NCBI GenBank assembly: GCA_007449985.2
Contig: VIIQ02000031.1
Span: forward strand, 186,001 to 250,000
From: Desmodesmus armatus
Lineage: Eukaryota; Chlorophyta; Chlorophyceae; Sphaeropleales; Scenedesmaceae
Direction of reading: 5' to 3'
Length of the DNA: 64,000 nucleotides
Below are positions 52,449 to 64,000 of this stretch, in pieces. Position numbers and translations under genes: made by a program. The notes under the pieces are model-generated. The model had not been told where the DNA came from and made no database searches. It saw only the letters and a program-made list of their open reading frames with translations. The stretch's first letter is position 1. Every line of letters starts with the position of its first letter.

Positions 52449-55400
52449 ATGGCTCATGCCTTATCAGATGGCGCCGGGACCCCAGCAGTGTCCCCTGCAG
52501 AGGCAGCAACTGATGATGTGCTTGTGCTGGTCTTCACAGCCCTGGCAGACGGCTTCTGCGCCCCAGATGCGCTGACGTTCCCGTCCCACAAGTTAGCAGC
52601 AGCACGTTTCACGTGGTTCAGGACGGCCCTGCCCATGGTCTGCCAGCGCTGGAAGCGGCTGGTCCTGCAGACCCCAGCTTTATGGTCGTGCTGCATCATC
52701 AACCCCGCAGCAGAGGCCCATGCAGCTCGCAGGAGCAGCAGGCAGCAGCAGGGGCATCAGGGGGACCCCGCAGGCACACCAGCAGCAGGAGCAAGCCCCT
52801 TGCGGAGCCGGCTGTTTTATGATGCAGACAAACCCTTCTTCTCTGGGGCGTCCACACCCAACCAGGCTGCATCGCCTGTGCTGGGCTCCTCTCCTGACAG
52901 TGACTCTGGAGGCTACTGGTCATCACACTTTGCACCGTATACAGGTCAGCAGGAGGGGCTACAGTCACTGCAGGTTGGATCTGTTGGCTGGGGGCATGGG
53001 TGGTTGACGGTTGCGCAGTGTTGGTGGTTTGATTGGCAGCTTGTGCAGATCATGCAAGCGTAGAGTTCCTGTGGTCGTTACAGCAGCTGCAGCAATGACT
53101 TGAGTGCAAGTTGGGCAGCTCAACGAAGCAGCTGCGCACACCTGCAACCTGCATGCAGCTGCAATCCCCGTTTATGACAGATAGATGGCACACCCTTGCA
53201 CGTGCACTCGCCACAAGCAGTCTTTGAACCCCAATACCAGCACGTAGTAGTCTCTCTTTTGTAAGTCCACCTGAAGTGTGCGTTTAGTTGCGCTCTGCTA
53301 CGGGCTTCTTCTCGTAGGTCTGGGGGGTTGGCCAAAACTCAAGCAGGCCCCGTGAAAGGTCATGCACACATCGCTCTTGTTGCAAGCTGGTGGCATTGCA
53401 GATGAGACCCCCCAACACTCCGCCACCTGTCCTTTCACAGTTGCACTGCGCTGCGCTGTCACTGTCTGCGCATGCAGGAGGTGCCTCCCCCCGTCACATC
53501 AGTCAGCGGCTGTCACACCTCAGCACAGGCCGCCACAACCCCCGCGCAACGCTGTCTGCCTCAGCAGTCACATCCTGGCTATCAGCGCACGCAGCAGCAG
53601 CCGGTGGCATCAGCACCCTCAGTTTGGACCTGTCACACCACATGGGCATGCATGACTTTGACACCAGCAGCTTGGACGGCCTCCTGCAGAAGCTGCCGCA
53701 GGTCACACGTGTGCTGATGGCGGGGGCGGTGGAGGGCACCGATGCCTACGAGCCGCTGGGTGAGCACCGACACTGTTTAGAGCACCGACACTGCTGCTGT
53801 GCAGATTTGCAGCGTCACTACCATCTCACGAATCGTACGCTCTGAGGCTTTGCAGGCCCCTTCCCAGCGCGTGCGTGCTTTGCTGCTGTCTGCAGCTCGT
53901 GTGTTCAGCGCATGCGTCCCTCCTTTCGTCTCCCATCTTCTTACTCAACGTGCTCAACGCATGTGCGCTCTTTCACCTGCTCTCTGCCTTCTTTGCGCAT
54001 GCAGCTCGCCTGCGCCGCCTGCAGAGCCTGGAGCTGTCCTCAGCTAGTCAGGCCTGTCTAGACAACGGCATGCTGGCCCTATGCTTCCTGCCGCACCTGC
54101 ACAGCCTATGTGTGTCGCTGGACATCAGCCCGGCCTTCCCCATGGCCCTCAACGACCTACCCAGCACACTGCAGAGCCTGCGGCTGGGGGCGATGTGGCT
54201 GGAGGAGATGCCGCAGCAGATCGCCGATTGTGTGGGTAAGTGGGACGGCGGCCGAAACAAGGGTGTCAGTTGGATGTGTCTGGGTGTAAGTCGTTGTGCA
54301 AGTCGGGAAACACATGGTGCCAAGTGCCGCATGCATGCCCAACTCGTTTGCTTGTCCGCAGCCAACAGCAGGTTACTGCCATGCAAAGGGACCACGGGTC
54401 CCTGTAACACCCCCCCCCCCGGGCCTCCACACGCTCAGCCAACAGATGCACAGCACCAAGCTGCCGCTATGCCTTGTGCCACGCTGTCCTGCAGGCCTGA
54501 CGAAGATTGTGCTGGAGCGCTGTCAGATTGAGCAGAACCCCCTGCCCTTGCTGCTCACCCTACCCAGCCTCTCCTGCATCACCATCCGCACAGCCAGCAG
54601 AGGCAGCAGCGAGGCCTCCCTCCCAGCCCTCCTCCCCATGCGGCAGCCCCAGCAGCAGCTGCTGCTGCGGCCCAGCGCCAGCAGCAGCAGGGGCCGGCAC
54701 CGCCGCACCTCAGCCGCTGCGGCAGCAGCGGCAGCTGCTGCTTCTGCTTCTGCTGCGCCTGCTGGTGATCAGCACGGCAGCGCGGGGTTTGTCAACACCA
54801 GTATAACGTCATTGTCGCTGGTAGAAGTGGGGCTGAGGCAGCTGCCTGGGTGTATATCGCAGCTGGTAGCCCTGCAGGACCTGCAGCTGGCACTGAACCA
54901 TGACATGGCCCTGAAGCCTGCCACGTGCCTGCCGCATGAGCTCACGTGTCTGACAGGTGCGTGGGCGTGTAGCGATCAAGCACTCTGGCGGGTCTGTTGG
55001 TTGGGATTGCCAAACGAATCTTCTTGATGCAGGTGGCCTTGCGCATGTCACCTGAGTGTTAGGGGTGTTTTGGTGTAGCTGCTAGCAAGCACAGTATGCA
55101 GTGGCTGCAGCGCACAAACTGCTTAGGCGGGGCTGCTGCCGAACAGTTGCAGCAGAGTGCTGTGCTTGTTTGGCATGGTCTTGGCGCGCCATCCGTTGTT
55201 GTCGTTTTGATGCTGCGCGCTACACTATGTCCAGGTCAGGTGATGCTTTTTGGCACCACAAGCCACAGTAGCACCAGCCTAGTGTATGTACCAAGTGAAT
55301 GTTGCTCACCTACCTGTGCTGTGTTGCCATCCACTTCCCACCCTCCCTCCCCTCCCTCCTATCTGCAGGCCTGAAGACACTGGGCCTGGGCAACTGCAGC

Positions 55401-56231
55401 CTGCACCACCTTCCCCCCATTGTAGCCATGCTCACTGGCCTCACACGGTTGGAGCTGCAGGGCAATGCCCTGTCAGCAGCCGGCTTCAGCAGCAGCGGCC
55501 TAGAACCTCACTCCATCGGCTTTGCCCACAGCCTGCAGGTGTTAGACCTGACAGCTCAAGGCAGCGGGCGCTCACGCATGCGGGGCATACCCGCCTGGGT
55601 GGGCCAGTGTGCAGCGCTCACCGAGCTGCGGCTGGGGTGCTCGTGTCTTGGGTACCATGGCGACAGCACCGGCAGCGGGTTAGTTGCGGCTGTGGCAGCT
55701 GCAGTGGGCGCTGGCGGAGGTGCGGGTGGCAGTGTGCCGAGCAGGGGTATGCATCACAGCAGCAGCGATCTGGGGGTCAGGGGGCATCAGAGCCACGGCC
55801 GGGGGGCGGTTCCTGCAAGCAGCAGCAGTGTGTCACGTAGCCTAGACCTAGGGCATGCGGCCTCAGCACCTCCTGCTGTAGCCAACAGCAGTGGGGCTGC
55901 AGCTACGGCAGCAGCAGCAGCAGCTGTTATCGGAGGAGGAGGGAGTGGAGGGTTACCTGCCGTGTCACTAGGCTCTGAGGCAGCAGCAGCAGCAGCTGTT
56001 AGTGGAAGAGTAGGAACGGTAGGAGGAGTAAGTGGAGGTGTAGGGTCACCTGCTGTGGCACTAGGGTCGGAGGGGCTGAGTCTGCAGCAGCTGCCGGTGT
56101 TGCTGCCGCAGCTGCAGCTGTTGGTGATTGAGGGAGGGACGTGGGAGCAGCGGGCTGTGCGGGATGCGTTGGAGCTGGTTAGGCAGCTGGCCAGGACTGG
56201 CAGCAGCCTCCAGCTGGTGTTGCCTTTGTGA
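52449..56231 (+). CDS. F-box-like / leucine-rich-repeat protein
   Basis: Probable substrate-binding adaptor or scaffold. Exons: 52449-52973, 53441-53759, 54005-54235, 54495-54956, 55369-56231. Sum 2400 nt, in frame, 799 residues. Residues about 23-85 resemble an F-box: DDVLVLVFTAL, then LPMVCQRWKRLVLQTPALW. Leucine-rich repeats follow from about 230: LRRLQSLELSS, STLQSLRLGAMWL, SLSLVEVGLRQLPGCISQL, LKTLGLGNCSLHHLP and GLTRLELQGNALSAAGF. Low-complexity inserts rich in Q, S, A and G interrupt the repeats (exon 1 end, exon 4, and a 140-residue Ala/Gly/Ser stretch in exon 5) before a last repeat (LLPQLQLLVIEGG). If the F-box is real it would bind SKP1 in an SCF ubiquitin ligase; this is inference. 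Divergent from UTP21. Confidence 0.85.
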
Positions 56232-56438
56232 TTGTCGTGTTGTGCCGTTGTGGTCAGTGTCATGTGGTGTGGTGTGGTGTGGTTGGGCGACAATGGGTGT
56301 GTCATTTGTGCTTTTGGAAGTGGTTGGTGCTGTGCCATGTTGGGCCATGTGAATGTAGAGACAGCCGCAGCGATGTGTGGCATGGGTGTGTAGGTCAACT
56401 GCCCCTGTGATTGGCTCTGCCTACCTTCATCAGTCAGC

Positions 56439-56443
56439 TGTAA
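56439..56443 (+). terminator. Poly(A) signal TGTAA of the F-box/LRR gene
   Basis: TGTAA on the coding strand about 210 bases after the TGA stop. It is followed by a TTG/GTT-rich stretch, consistent with a green algal 3' end. Confidence 0.55.
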
Positions 56444-59400
56444 TCACTATTGGTTCTGTTTGTTGTTGTTGTTGCTGTTGCATTGTTGTTGTTGTTTGTG
56501 TGTTGCTGTGGCTGTGTGTACCGCATCGCTTGTGCTGAGCTGCCACCTTAGGTGGCCGCCTGCAGCTGCAGCAAGTCAGCCATGGGTCAAAGCAGTCGTT
56601 GGGCAGCACATGTCTCAAGCAGTGTAGTTTGCCTGTGCATTTGTGTTTTGCGTTCATGTTCGCCCACAAGCCAAGTTGACAGCTTTGCCCACAAGCCAAG
56701 TTGACAGCTTGGCTGCGTCACATTTTGTGCACAGTCACAGGGAGTGATCAGAAGGTGCACTGCAGGCTTGTTGTTCAGGCGTCACTGATGTGACATGTTG
56801 ACAGCTCCACATGCAGCTGTCAGCACCTGCTCTTGACTGGCAGGAGCATGCAGCTGACCTTGTGTTCACACTCTTTGCAGCTCCCAGTTGCTTGCCCACA
56901 TGTTTTTGCTGTGTATATGGTGCAAGTTGCTCGCGCTTGAGGTTGGATCAAGCATACACAGTGCATCAATGTCGTTCTGCTGGGCACTGGCTAGTGGGAA
57001 GTGCACCGAGGGTGGGTTTGAAGTAATGCGGAGTTGTGGGTACAAGTTGGTGCACTCAGCAGGGAGCCAGTGTGAAGCAACACTAGGTAGAGCTGTTTGA
57101 CTACCACTCAGACAGTGTGGTCATGCCACCCAAGCTATCAACCTGTTACCTCAGCGTGCCGCAGGATTTGGCCCACACCACCAACAAACAACAACACCAG
57201 CACACCACCAACGACAAAAATAGTAGCAAAGCAACCGCAACTCGTCAGAACTGTCCAGCACAACACAACAGGATCTCTGTCTCCACAGTGCAGCAGCAGC
57301 TCACAGGTGATGCTGCTGACTCAGCCTCAGTGAGGCTGCTGCTCAGCTGCTGGGTCGGGTGTGCGGGCAAAACACTCATGATCACATTGAATCACAACTG
57401 TACATCACCACATGTGCATCACATCTGCCAAAGGGAACGACCGAATTATATACAGACCAGGGTAATAAGGAGACCCTTACAAACCCTAGCAATGTCCTCC
57501 TGCAACGCATCAAACAGCGTACACTTAGGGACAAAAGTTTTTACGACCGACACAAAAGAAGAAGAAGAAGGGGTTACAGGGCGACACACGCAGCTACGCT
57601 GCAACGACACCCAGCATCGGAAGGGAACCAAAGTCCTTTGCAGGACCCACAAGGACGGGAACAGACAGCACGGAAAGGAGAGAACCCGCCACCATAGATG
57701 TCTGCAGAGGAGACTGTCTGAAAGGAGGGGACCACAGGCAAGGCTTCAACCCCACAAAGCCAGCCACACAGACAAGAGGGCTTCCACCAGTACCAAGCCG
57801 AACACACACCCCCATGCCCCCGGGGCGACCACTTCGAACACAATGTGGAAGAAAGGCTCCAGCTGTGCTGCGATACACACCCCCAAGACAGGTGCCCGGG
57901 GTGTCAGAGCGACACCTTTGTATACCGGGCTGCCCCAAGTCAGCGCGCCCAAGCACCTGCACCGTTCACAGGCCAGCAACACTGCCCCCTACAACCAGGC
58001 CCAAGGCCACTGCACGGCCCTTGCCTGCGTTCTGCTGCCACGGCTGCTGCACACCAGCACCTGCCTGCTGACTCAGCGGACTGCTGCTGATCCAGCCAAA
58101 GCTGCTGCTGCTGCTGCTGCTGTAAACGCGACCAAACCACGGCACAGTGAAGATAACCAACACTGTACGTGATGCTGCACGCCAGCTGCTGCTCCAGCTC
58201 CAGCTCTCCAGCTACTGCTGTCAACTGCTACTGCCCCACCGTGCCGACAGCCCACTGTGCTGGCCAAACGCCGGTCCGAAACAGCCACAACACAAACACA
58301 GAAACCAACAAAAACAAGGGACCACACAACAACCCCAGCGAGAGGCCAACGTGAAAGGCCCACGTCAGCACATCGCGATGGCTGAGCTCAGCCCGTGCTG
58401 CACAGGCTGCCTCCTGATCCGCGGCACAGACACAAGAGGAATAACTACTGACTATAATAGGGGCGAAACACACCAGCGAGGCTGGGCTGGGACAGCCCCT
58501 GGCGCATGTTGCAGCGCCGTGCTGATGCGAGGCAGTTTTACGGCATGCCCAGGCATGCGACCGACACAAATGAATGAAGGTGTTACACGGGTTTCTCAAG
58601 CAACTACGTTGCAACTGAACCCAGCCACGGATGGACACAACCAGCACGGAAGGGGGCCGTTCGGACAAACCCCACCATCAAAAGCTTGTCACGCACACTC
58701 AGTGTGCTTCCAGATTGCGAACACAGAGATATAATACACTGGAAGGACTGAATGGCGCCAACGGCACTGCTTCTCGCACCTGCAGGGTTGCGACAAGAAA
58801 GGGCGGACGGAACAGAAAACAGCGAACACACAGCTGCGAGCCACAAAACACTCCCACATGTTGCAGTGGGCGCACGTGGGGGCAACTTCACCGACACCAC
58901 CAGTCGCTGCACTGTTCACAAGCCAGCAGGATAGAAGTCACACAGCAGCCAGCAACTCACATGTCACCACATGCAGAAGCTCAATGCCTAACTACCCGCA
59001 AACCGTTGCCTCCTGACAGCACCACATGCCATGCAATGAAAGGCTGCTGTGTGAGCGCAAGCCCCTGCGCCCGCTTAGGGATGATTGCAGAAACCGCAAA
59101 GTCAGCCAAGACGCGCCAAAACTCCCCAACAGCAGCACGCCCTGCAATGCGCTCTACCGTCAGCAGAGGCAACGCAGGACCTTCTGCTGCCACAGCCCAC
59201 GCCACTCTGCGGCCGAAGTCAACAGCACCGATGCCAGCCAGACAAACCATGTCCCACACAATATGATGCAACCGGGGATGAGGTTTCACCCCCATCCACA
59301 AAGCTGCACACTGCAGGCCGCGGTCAGCAGCCAACCAAGGGGGGCGACCGACACAAATTCCCTGCCACCCCAAGACAGCAGTAGTTTCCGTTGATGTTCG

Positions 59401-61644
59401 GTATTTGAACGTTTCTCAGCTTTCCCATTGCACTACTGCTGTGCGTTGGCCAAGGTGGTCAGCGCGGTGGTTTGTGGTGCGTGCAGCCGGCGATCGAGAC
59501 TACCCTCCCCCACCCGGTTGATGCCACGCGCGCGCCTATCCTTAGCCTTAGCCGCACGCCGCACCAGCACCAAGCACCTAGCTCCTCTGCCTACACCTTT
59601 CTTATTGATGGGGTGGTGGGAGCCTTGGGGTGCCTGCTCAGCTTCCACCAGCCTGTGGCCTGTTGTGTGTGTGTTCCAGAGGTGAAATTACCCTTTGTTT
59701 TCAGGGGTGCTGGCTGCCAGGTTGGCCTTCTCTGTGCTGAAGCTGCACATGGCTTTGGGGGACAGGGGGATGGGCTGGGGGTGAGGCATACATGCAGCTG
59801 GTGGGGCTATCTGCAGCATCCATTCCTGTGGCTGCAGCCTGGACGGAAGGGTGTGGGGGTCAAAATCACCTTGCAATTTCAGGCACTTTTTGAGGGGGTC
59901 ACCCCCAGGGTTGCACTTGCATGCAGTGATGGTTGCAGTGATTGGCAGAGCCTGTCATGCAACTGCTCTGGTAGTGCACCTCTTCAGCTGTGTGGTGGTG
60001 GGTACTGATGACAAAGCTGATGTTCTAGCTTGTGAGTGCTACTGTGTCAGTGACATCGAGCACAAACTTTTGTCCCTGGGTGTATGATGTAAGCTGCTTT
60101 TCATTCCTGCAGATTATCCCACAATACACACAAGCTGCCGTACACACGAGCGCATAAAAAAGGTGTGATGTACAAAACTACATGTGCATGTACAAGGTTG
60201 TCTGGCCCTGCACAGATATTACTCCTTGTTGCTTATGCAAACACTCAACACAAAGTCAATTCAGAGACAGTATTTTTCACCGATCATAGATGTCTCCAGG
60301 CGACACCAGGACTGCACGGCTGCGTGCTGTGACCACTGCGGGTGTAAGTGCCTTATACAAGGCCTAGACACGGCAACCGCACACCAGTAGAACGTTTGAG
60401 TGTGCACACTGCACACCGACAGCAGCTGGAAAACCACGACCGCGTTTTGGACACAACCCCAGGGACCATATAATGTTGACAATGACTGCATGATGGTGGC
60501 AGCAGATGCATACTGCAGAATGCGGGGAACCAGGGAAGATGTGGGGAGCAGTGGTGCTGCCTGGTCCCTGTGTAAGCACACAGCTGCTGGGTGCTGGCGG
60601 CATCGCTTGTGCGAGGTGGCCCAACAAATATTATCAGCGATTCTGCACAGGCAAGGGGCATCCGTTGAACAGGAGCCCACTCACAGGTGAGGCTCAGCAC
60701 TAGTGCTGCTGGCAGTGACTGCAAAGCAGCACAGCAACTTATGTACAGCAAGTTGCGACACCAGACTGCCCTGCCATGCATCAAGTCACACAAGCATGAG
60801 ATAGGGCACAAGCCGTGCTATGTAATACAGTACTTGCAACCACATATGCTGCTGAAGTAGCAGCTGTGCATCAGCTGCAACACAAGACACCCACTGTGCA
60901 CGTGTGACCACTCGCCGTGGTGCAACAAAAGTTGCTCACACAGCAGCGCCACTGTTTCACAAGGCTACAAATAGACCCAGATGCCGAACTCGCGCCAGCC
61001 AGTTATTGGGGTCAGCCTCCCAGTTTGTGGGCCAGTTGCAGCCACCTCACAAATATGTGTACACAAACTTTGTGCTGTCGGACAGCAGCAAAGACCGGCT
61101 GCCATGACTCCAGAGACATGTTGCTTATGATGCCAAGTCAAAACCCTTCACTGCAGAACCGACATTCTGTAAGACCTTGGGTAGCCGCTACCGAGTCACT
61201 TAGGTGCACCTAGGCATATGCATAGGCACAGGCAAACACAAAGCGTAGCTGGCAGCACAGCTCATGTAATGCACAACAGCAGCTGTGTTGAGCTGACAAC
61301 AACCGCTGTGCAGTCATGCGTTGAACACCACCCTGAAACCTTCCATGTGCCATCCAGGTGCCTGTGCTGTTGACAAGGTGGATGCATATGGTCCTGTGAG
61401 CTGTCTGCAGCTGACAGACAGCTCAATCAGAGCCACAAAACTCTCCTGCAATACTGCTCCTGCTACTCCCGCCTTGTGATGTTGTCACCTTGAGACACAC
61501 CTTACGAGGGCCACACGCCGGTCAAAAGCTGGCTGGCCCGCCACTGGCAACAGCCACAAAATGCGGTCTTGAGCAACAGCCAGAACAGGAGCCCCATGTT
61601 CAGTTGCCCAGATGAACTGCACCAAAGCACGCGTCCAAGCTCAC
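56444..61644. other. 5-kb region without a firm gene; possible transposon remnant at about 57.1-59.4 kb
   Basis: Between 57.1 and 59.4 kb the plus strand is A/C-rich and open for long stretches (57123-58172 is one 350-codon frame rich in T, Q, H and P), while the minus strand also holds several long frames. The minus frame 59373-58981 contains HPRLHHIVWDMVCLAGIGA and GEFWRVLADFAVSAI, which read like protein. No reverse transcriptase, integrase or transposase motif was identified, so a mobile-element origin is only a suspicion. From 59.4 to 61.6 kb there are short frames only. Confidence 0.35.
58981..59373 (-). CDS. Candidate coding segment, possibly from a retroelement
   Basis: A 130-codon open frame with protein-like composition (HPRLHHIVWDMVCLAGIGA, AVGEFWRVLADFAVSAIIP). 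The mix of Trp, His and hydrophobics is reminiscent of the region after the reverse transcriptase in algal LINE-type elements, but I cannot name a motif with certainty. No start or splice borders could be fixed, and no catalytic motif is present. It may equally be chance. Confidence 0.25.
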   Translation of the reverse strand: MGWQGICVGRPPWLAADRGLQCAALWMGVKPHPRLHHIVWDMVCLAGIGAVDFGRRVAWAVAAEGPALPLLTVERIAGRAAVGEFWRVLADFAVSAIIPKRAQGLALTQQPFIAWHVVLSGGNGLRVVRH

Positions 61645-61989
61645 TTGCCCGAATGGGGGGTAACAGAAGTCCCTTTGTTGAACCCCATTGCGTCACAGTG
61701 GATGGGCGATGTGATGCCTGGGAACTGGATTTCGTGCCTTTGGACCCTGCCCATCACTAGGCGCCCATCACCACAATCAAGCCAATCGGTATCCACCCAC
61801 CCGCTCACACACCGTCCTCCCTGCTGCCGTGCCCTGGCGCACAGGTCGTCGCAAAACTGGCGAGATACACAGTAGTTTCCAGGCCTGCACCCAGGCGCTC
61901 CATCTGGGCACATCATATACCCAGTTCCTGACTCAAGCCTGCAGTGACCTCCCTGCAGCCAGCCTCTGCAATTCTGGGAGCGCACCACC
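61645..61989 (-). CDS. Candidate exon of a Cys-rich secreted-type protein
   Basis: A 345-bp segment open throughout on the minus strand, bordered by a good acceptor (TTTGCTGCACAG) at 61990 and a good donor (GGGCAA|GTGAGC) at 61644. It encodes about 115 residues with ten or more cysteines in a regular pattern: NCRGWLQGGHC, MMCPDGAPGCRPGNYC, FCDDLCARARQQGGRC and WLDCGDG. Such spacing suggests a disulfide-bonded extracellular domain. I do not recognise the family. Neighbouring exons on either side could not be placed, so the gene extent is unknown. The gene, if real, runs toward the region at 59-61 kb and diverges from the membrane-protein gene at 62672. Confidence 0.4.
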
Positions 61990-62671
61990 CTGTGCAGCAA
62001 AGTACAGGCACATGCAGCAACAGGCACATGGAAAGAGGGGTGCAGAGAGCAGCCTGGCCAGGTTCCCTCCTACACTTTCAACAACCTCCTCCCCCCCGCC
62101 AAAAAAACCCCCGCGGTACTATTGCATAGCAGGCTAGCTGTTGGTTTGAATCTGATACCACCCCAGGCCCTAACTTGAGGGGGGAGCGGGGAGCAGGAAC
62201 GTTTAAGGCAAGTCAGAGGGGGAAAACTTTGGTGTGGGCTGCTCTGCAGGAAACACTCATAGCAAGACACACAAGACTTAGCACACATGCCGCAGATGTA
62301 CAATACCCACACTTACTGTGCAGACAAACAAAGAAGCAGCGCCACGTGCACAGCCAACGCCCTGGGGAACATTCTGCTGCAGTTTAAAGCTCCGCACAAC
62401 TTTGTGGATATCTACGTCGTGGATATCAAGAGAAGTGCCTTACGGATGTGTTCTATGTGGGTGGAGTCCTGGATATATACCGTGGGACCAAAAGGTGGAA
62501 GCGGAACGGGTGGTGACCTTGACCAAAGAATTGATCGTAAGAGAGAGTACTTAGCTGTGACTGTGCTGCACCTGAAAGGGCAATAGAACCGCCGTGTGCA
62601 GCAGGACCGTGTCACTCAAGGGACAACCCTAATCTCTCCTCGGTTTGCCGGGAACGACAAGCACTGAGAGT
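61990..62671. other. Region upstream of the membrane-protein gene
   Basis: About 0.7 kb that should contain the promoter of the gene starting at 62672 and perhaps the first exon of the Cys-rich candidate on the other strand. A CCCCCCCGCC-AAAAAA junction lies near 62090-62110. No clear exon was recognised. Confidence 0.4.
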
Positions 62672-64000
62672 ATGGCGCTGCTGAACAGATTCAAAAGATC
62701 TCTCAAGCACGTCGCATCCTGGTTCGAAACACGCGCTGGCATCGTGCTCAATGATGCAGATCAGCACGTGGCTGTAGTAGACCAGTTCCCTCTTGCGCCC
62801 AAACAGAAACTAAGAGTGGAGAGCACTTTCAGTGTGCCAGGAACAAGGGTCCCCAGCTGGTTTCGCACGGCCCGTGTTGCCTGGGCCATCCTCCTCTTCT
62901 CTGGGTTGATCATCTGGCTGGCAGTGGATATAAAACTTGGAATCAACGGCTTTGTTGACGGGGTCAGTGACAGCTACAGGGTGGAACTGCACAAGTTTGA
63001 CAACCAGGCAAACACGAGCAACGTCCTGAACTGCATGTGCTCCTACAAGGGCTCTGTTGATGCTGGCACAAACAAGGCCTATGCGGCGGGTCCACCATAT
63101 GCCAGTTTGAGCTACGGTGTGAATCCCTTCGACTGCCCGAAAGGGTTTTGGACAGACTGCGCTCATGTTGAGATGCCGGACCGTGATGCAGCAGGCAATT
63201 TCACAAGGCGTGTCATGCACACGTTCTGTGTAGGGGTATACAACTTGAGGGTTGCACCACCTGCCACTGCCGTCCACATGTCCAGACAAGGGTGGCAAAC
63301 CACACGGTTGGCTGAAACCTGGAGTGAGTGCCCTCACTGCGTTGGTCAAATTGCACAGCAGCTGATGATATGGCATGCCAGCCGATGTGCATGCAGCCTC
63401 AAGACACTTACTGTTGTGACAGATTGCACAATGCAGTAGGTTGTTAGGTGTACCGAACCCTTTGTCGCCCTGTCCTCCCATACCTGACATCGAGGGTACC
63501 CTGGTCCTGTGCTGGCATATGCTCCCGTGCTGACATATGCTCCTGTGCTAACAAACATGTACCACTCCTGTTCTGCGCCATGTGCAGGAACGTTACAGCT
63601 GCACCATTCCCTGGCCGTTGCAAGGATTGAAGGGGCTTTGCCTGAAGATTATGACATCTCAGACCGCAAGGAGCTTACCAAACTACAGGATATCTCAAAG
63701 GATCAGCTGGCTGCGCTGCTGATCGGTGTAACAGCCACTCTTCAGCGGCTTTTGAACGTCACTGATGGTGAGTTTGTCATGCACGACGGTGACGCAAATG
63801 TCACAACAACGGTGCGCTGCAAAAGTGCAGCAAGCATGTCCCTACCATGGAAGCTGGTGGAGCACTGCTGCCCTGCCAAACCAGCAACGTGTGACCTATT
63901 GGAAGGCGGTGCTTGCGATGATGATCCTTATGCAGCCTACACAAGGTGGTGTGACCCAGTGATGTGCTACACCGTAGAGTCAAAGAATTCCTACCTGAAA
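62672..64000 (+). CDS. Single-pass membrane glycoprotein with Cys-rich lumenal domain (3' truncated by window)
   Basis: Exon 1 is 62672-63323 and exon 2 runs from 63588 past the window end, joined in phase 1; about 355 residues are visible. After a 65-residue basic cytoplasmic part comes a membrane segment, VAWAILLFSGLIIWLAVDI (about 70-88). The rest is predicted to lie outside the cytoplasm: it contains sequons NTS, NFT, NVT and NVT and many cysteines (LNCMC, FDCPKGFWTDC, EHCCPAKPATCDL, RWCDPVMC). The N-terminal layout, a short tail, a first membrane helix and a large Cys-rich ectodomain, recalls DEG/ENaC-type channels, but no family signature was seen and the second helix would be outside the window. 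The first in-frame ATG was chosen. Function unknown. Confidence 0.75.

Noticed and set aside
52444..52450. TATATAA considered as the TATA box of the F-box/LRR gene
   Set aside because: It overlaps the chosen start codon, so it cannot position transcription of an mRNA with that start.
62719..62726. GGTTCGAA resembling a tRNA T-loop
   Set aside because: It lies inside a coding exon and no cloverleaf with A-box and acceptor stem could be formed around it.

Overview
The window is nuclear DNA of a eukaryote, most likely a chlorophycean green alga. Genes are split by many introns of about 80 to 600 bp with GT-AG borders, exons and introns are full of CAG/GCA runs encoding poly-Q and poly-A, and several genes are followed by TGTAA, the poly(A) signal typical of chlorophytes. 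GC is moderate. The species cannot be fixed from sequence alone; a Haematococcus- or Scenedesmus-like genome is my inference. No prokaryotic features, tRNA, rRNA or CRISPR array were seen.

Layout. 1-620: no gene seen. 710-4520 (-): TBC-domain Rab-GAP with a long Q/A/G-rich tail, 5' end unresolved. 4.8-15.9 kb: two tandem copies, about 5.5 kb each, of one gene (-) encoding a membrane-anchored coiled-coil / PAN-like / cyclophilin-like protein. 16.1-17.7 kb (-): intronless leucine-rich protein. 19.0-26.1 kb (-): complete 16-exon MCM3. 26.7-30.3 kb (+): complete 8-exon 2-oxoglutarate/Fe(II) dioxygenase, divergent from MCM3. 30.8-33.3 kb (+): secreted FAS1 (fasciclin) protein with one apparent frameshift. 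35.0-35.6 kb (+): two exons of an unrecognised gene, followed by about 8 kb of gene-poor, repeat-bearing sequence with a few possible exons. 43.8-51.9 kb (-): complete 15-exon UTP21/WDR36. 52.4-56.2 kb (+): complete 5-exon F-box-like/LRR protein, divergent from UTP21. 57-62 kb: weakly coding, possibly transposon-derived sequence plus one Cys-rich candidate exon (-). 62.7-64.0 kb (+): 5' part of a glycosylated single-pass membrane protein running off the window.

The models for MCM3, UTP21, the dioxygenase, the F-box/LRR gene and both cyclophilin copies were built by hand from splice borders. Each sums to a multiple of three with consistent intron phases, which is strong internal support. The genes do not form a pathway. 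MCM3 (replication licensing) and UTP21 (small-subunit processome) are housekeeping genes, each sharing a short divergent promoter region with an unrelated gene. The most distinctive element is the tandem cyclophilin-like gene pair.
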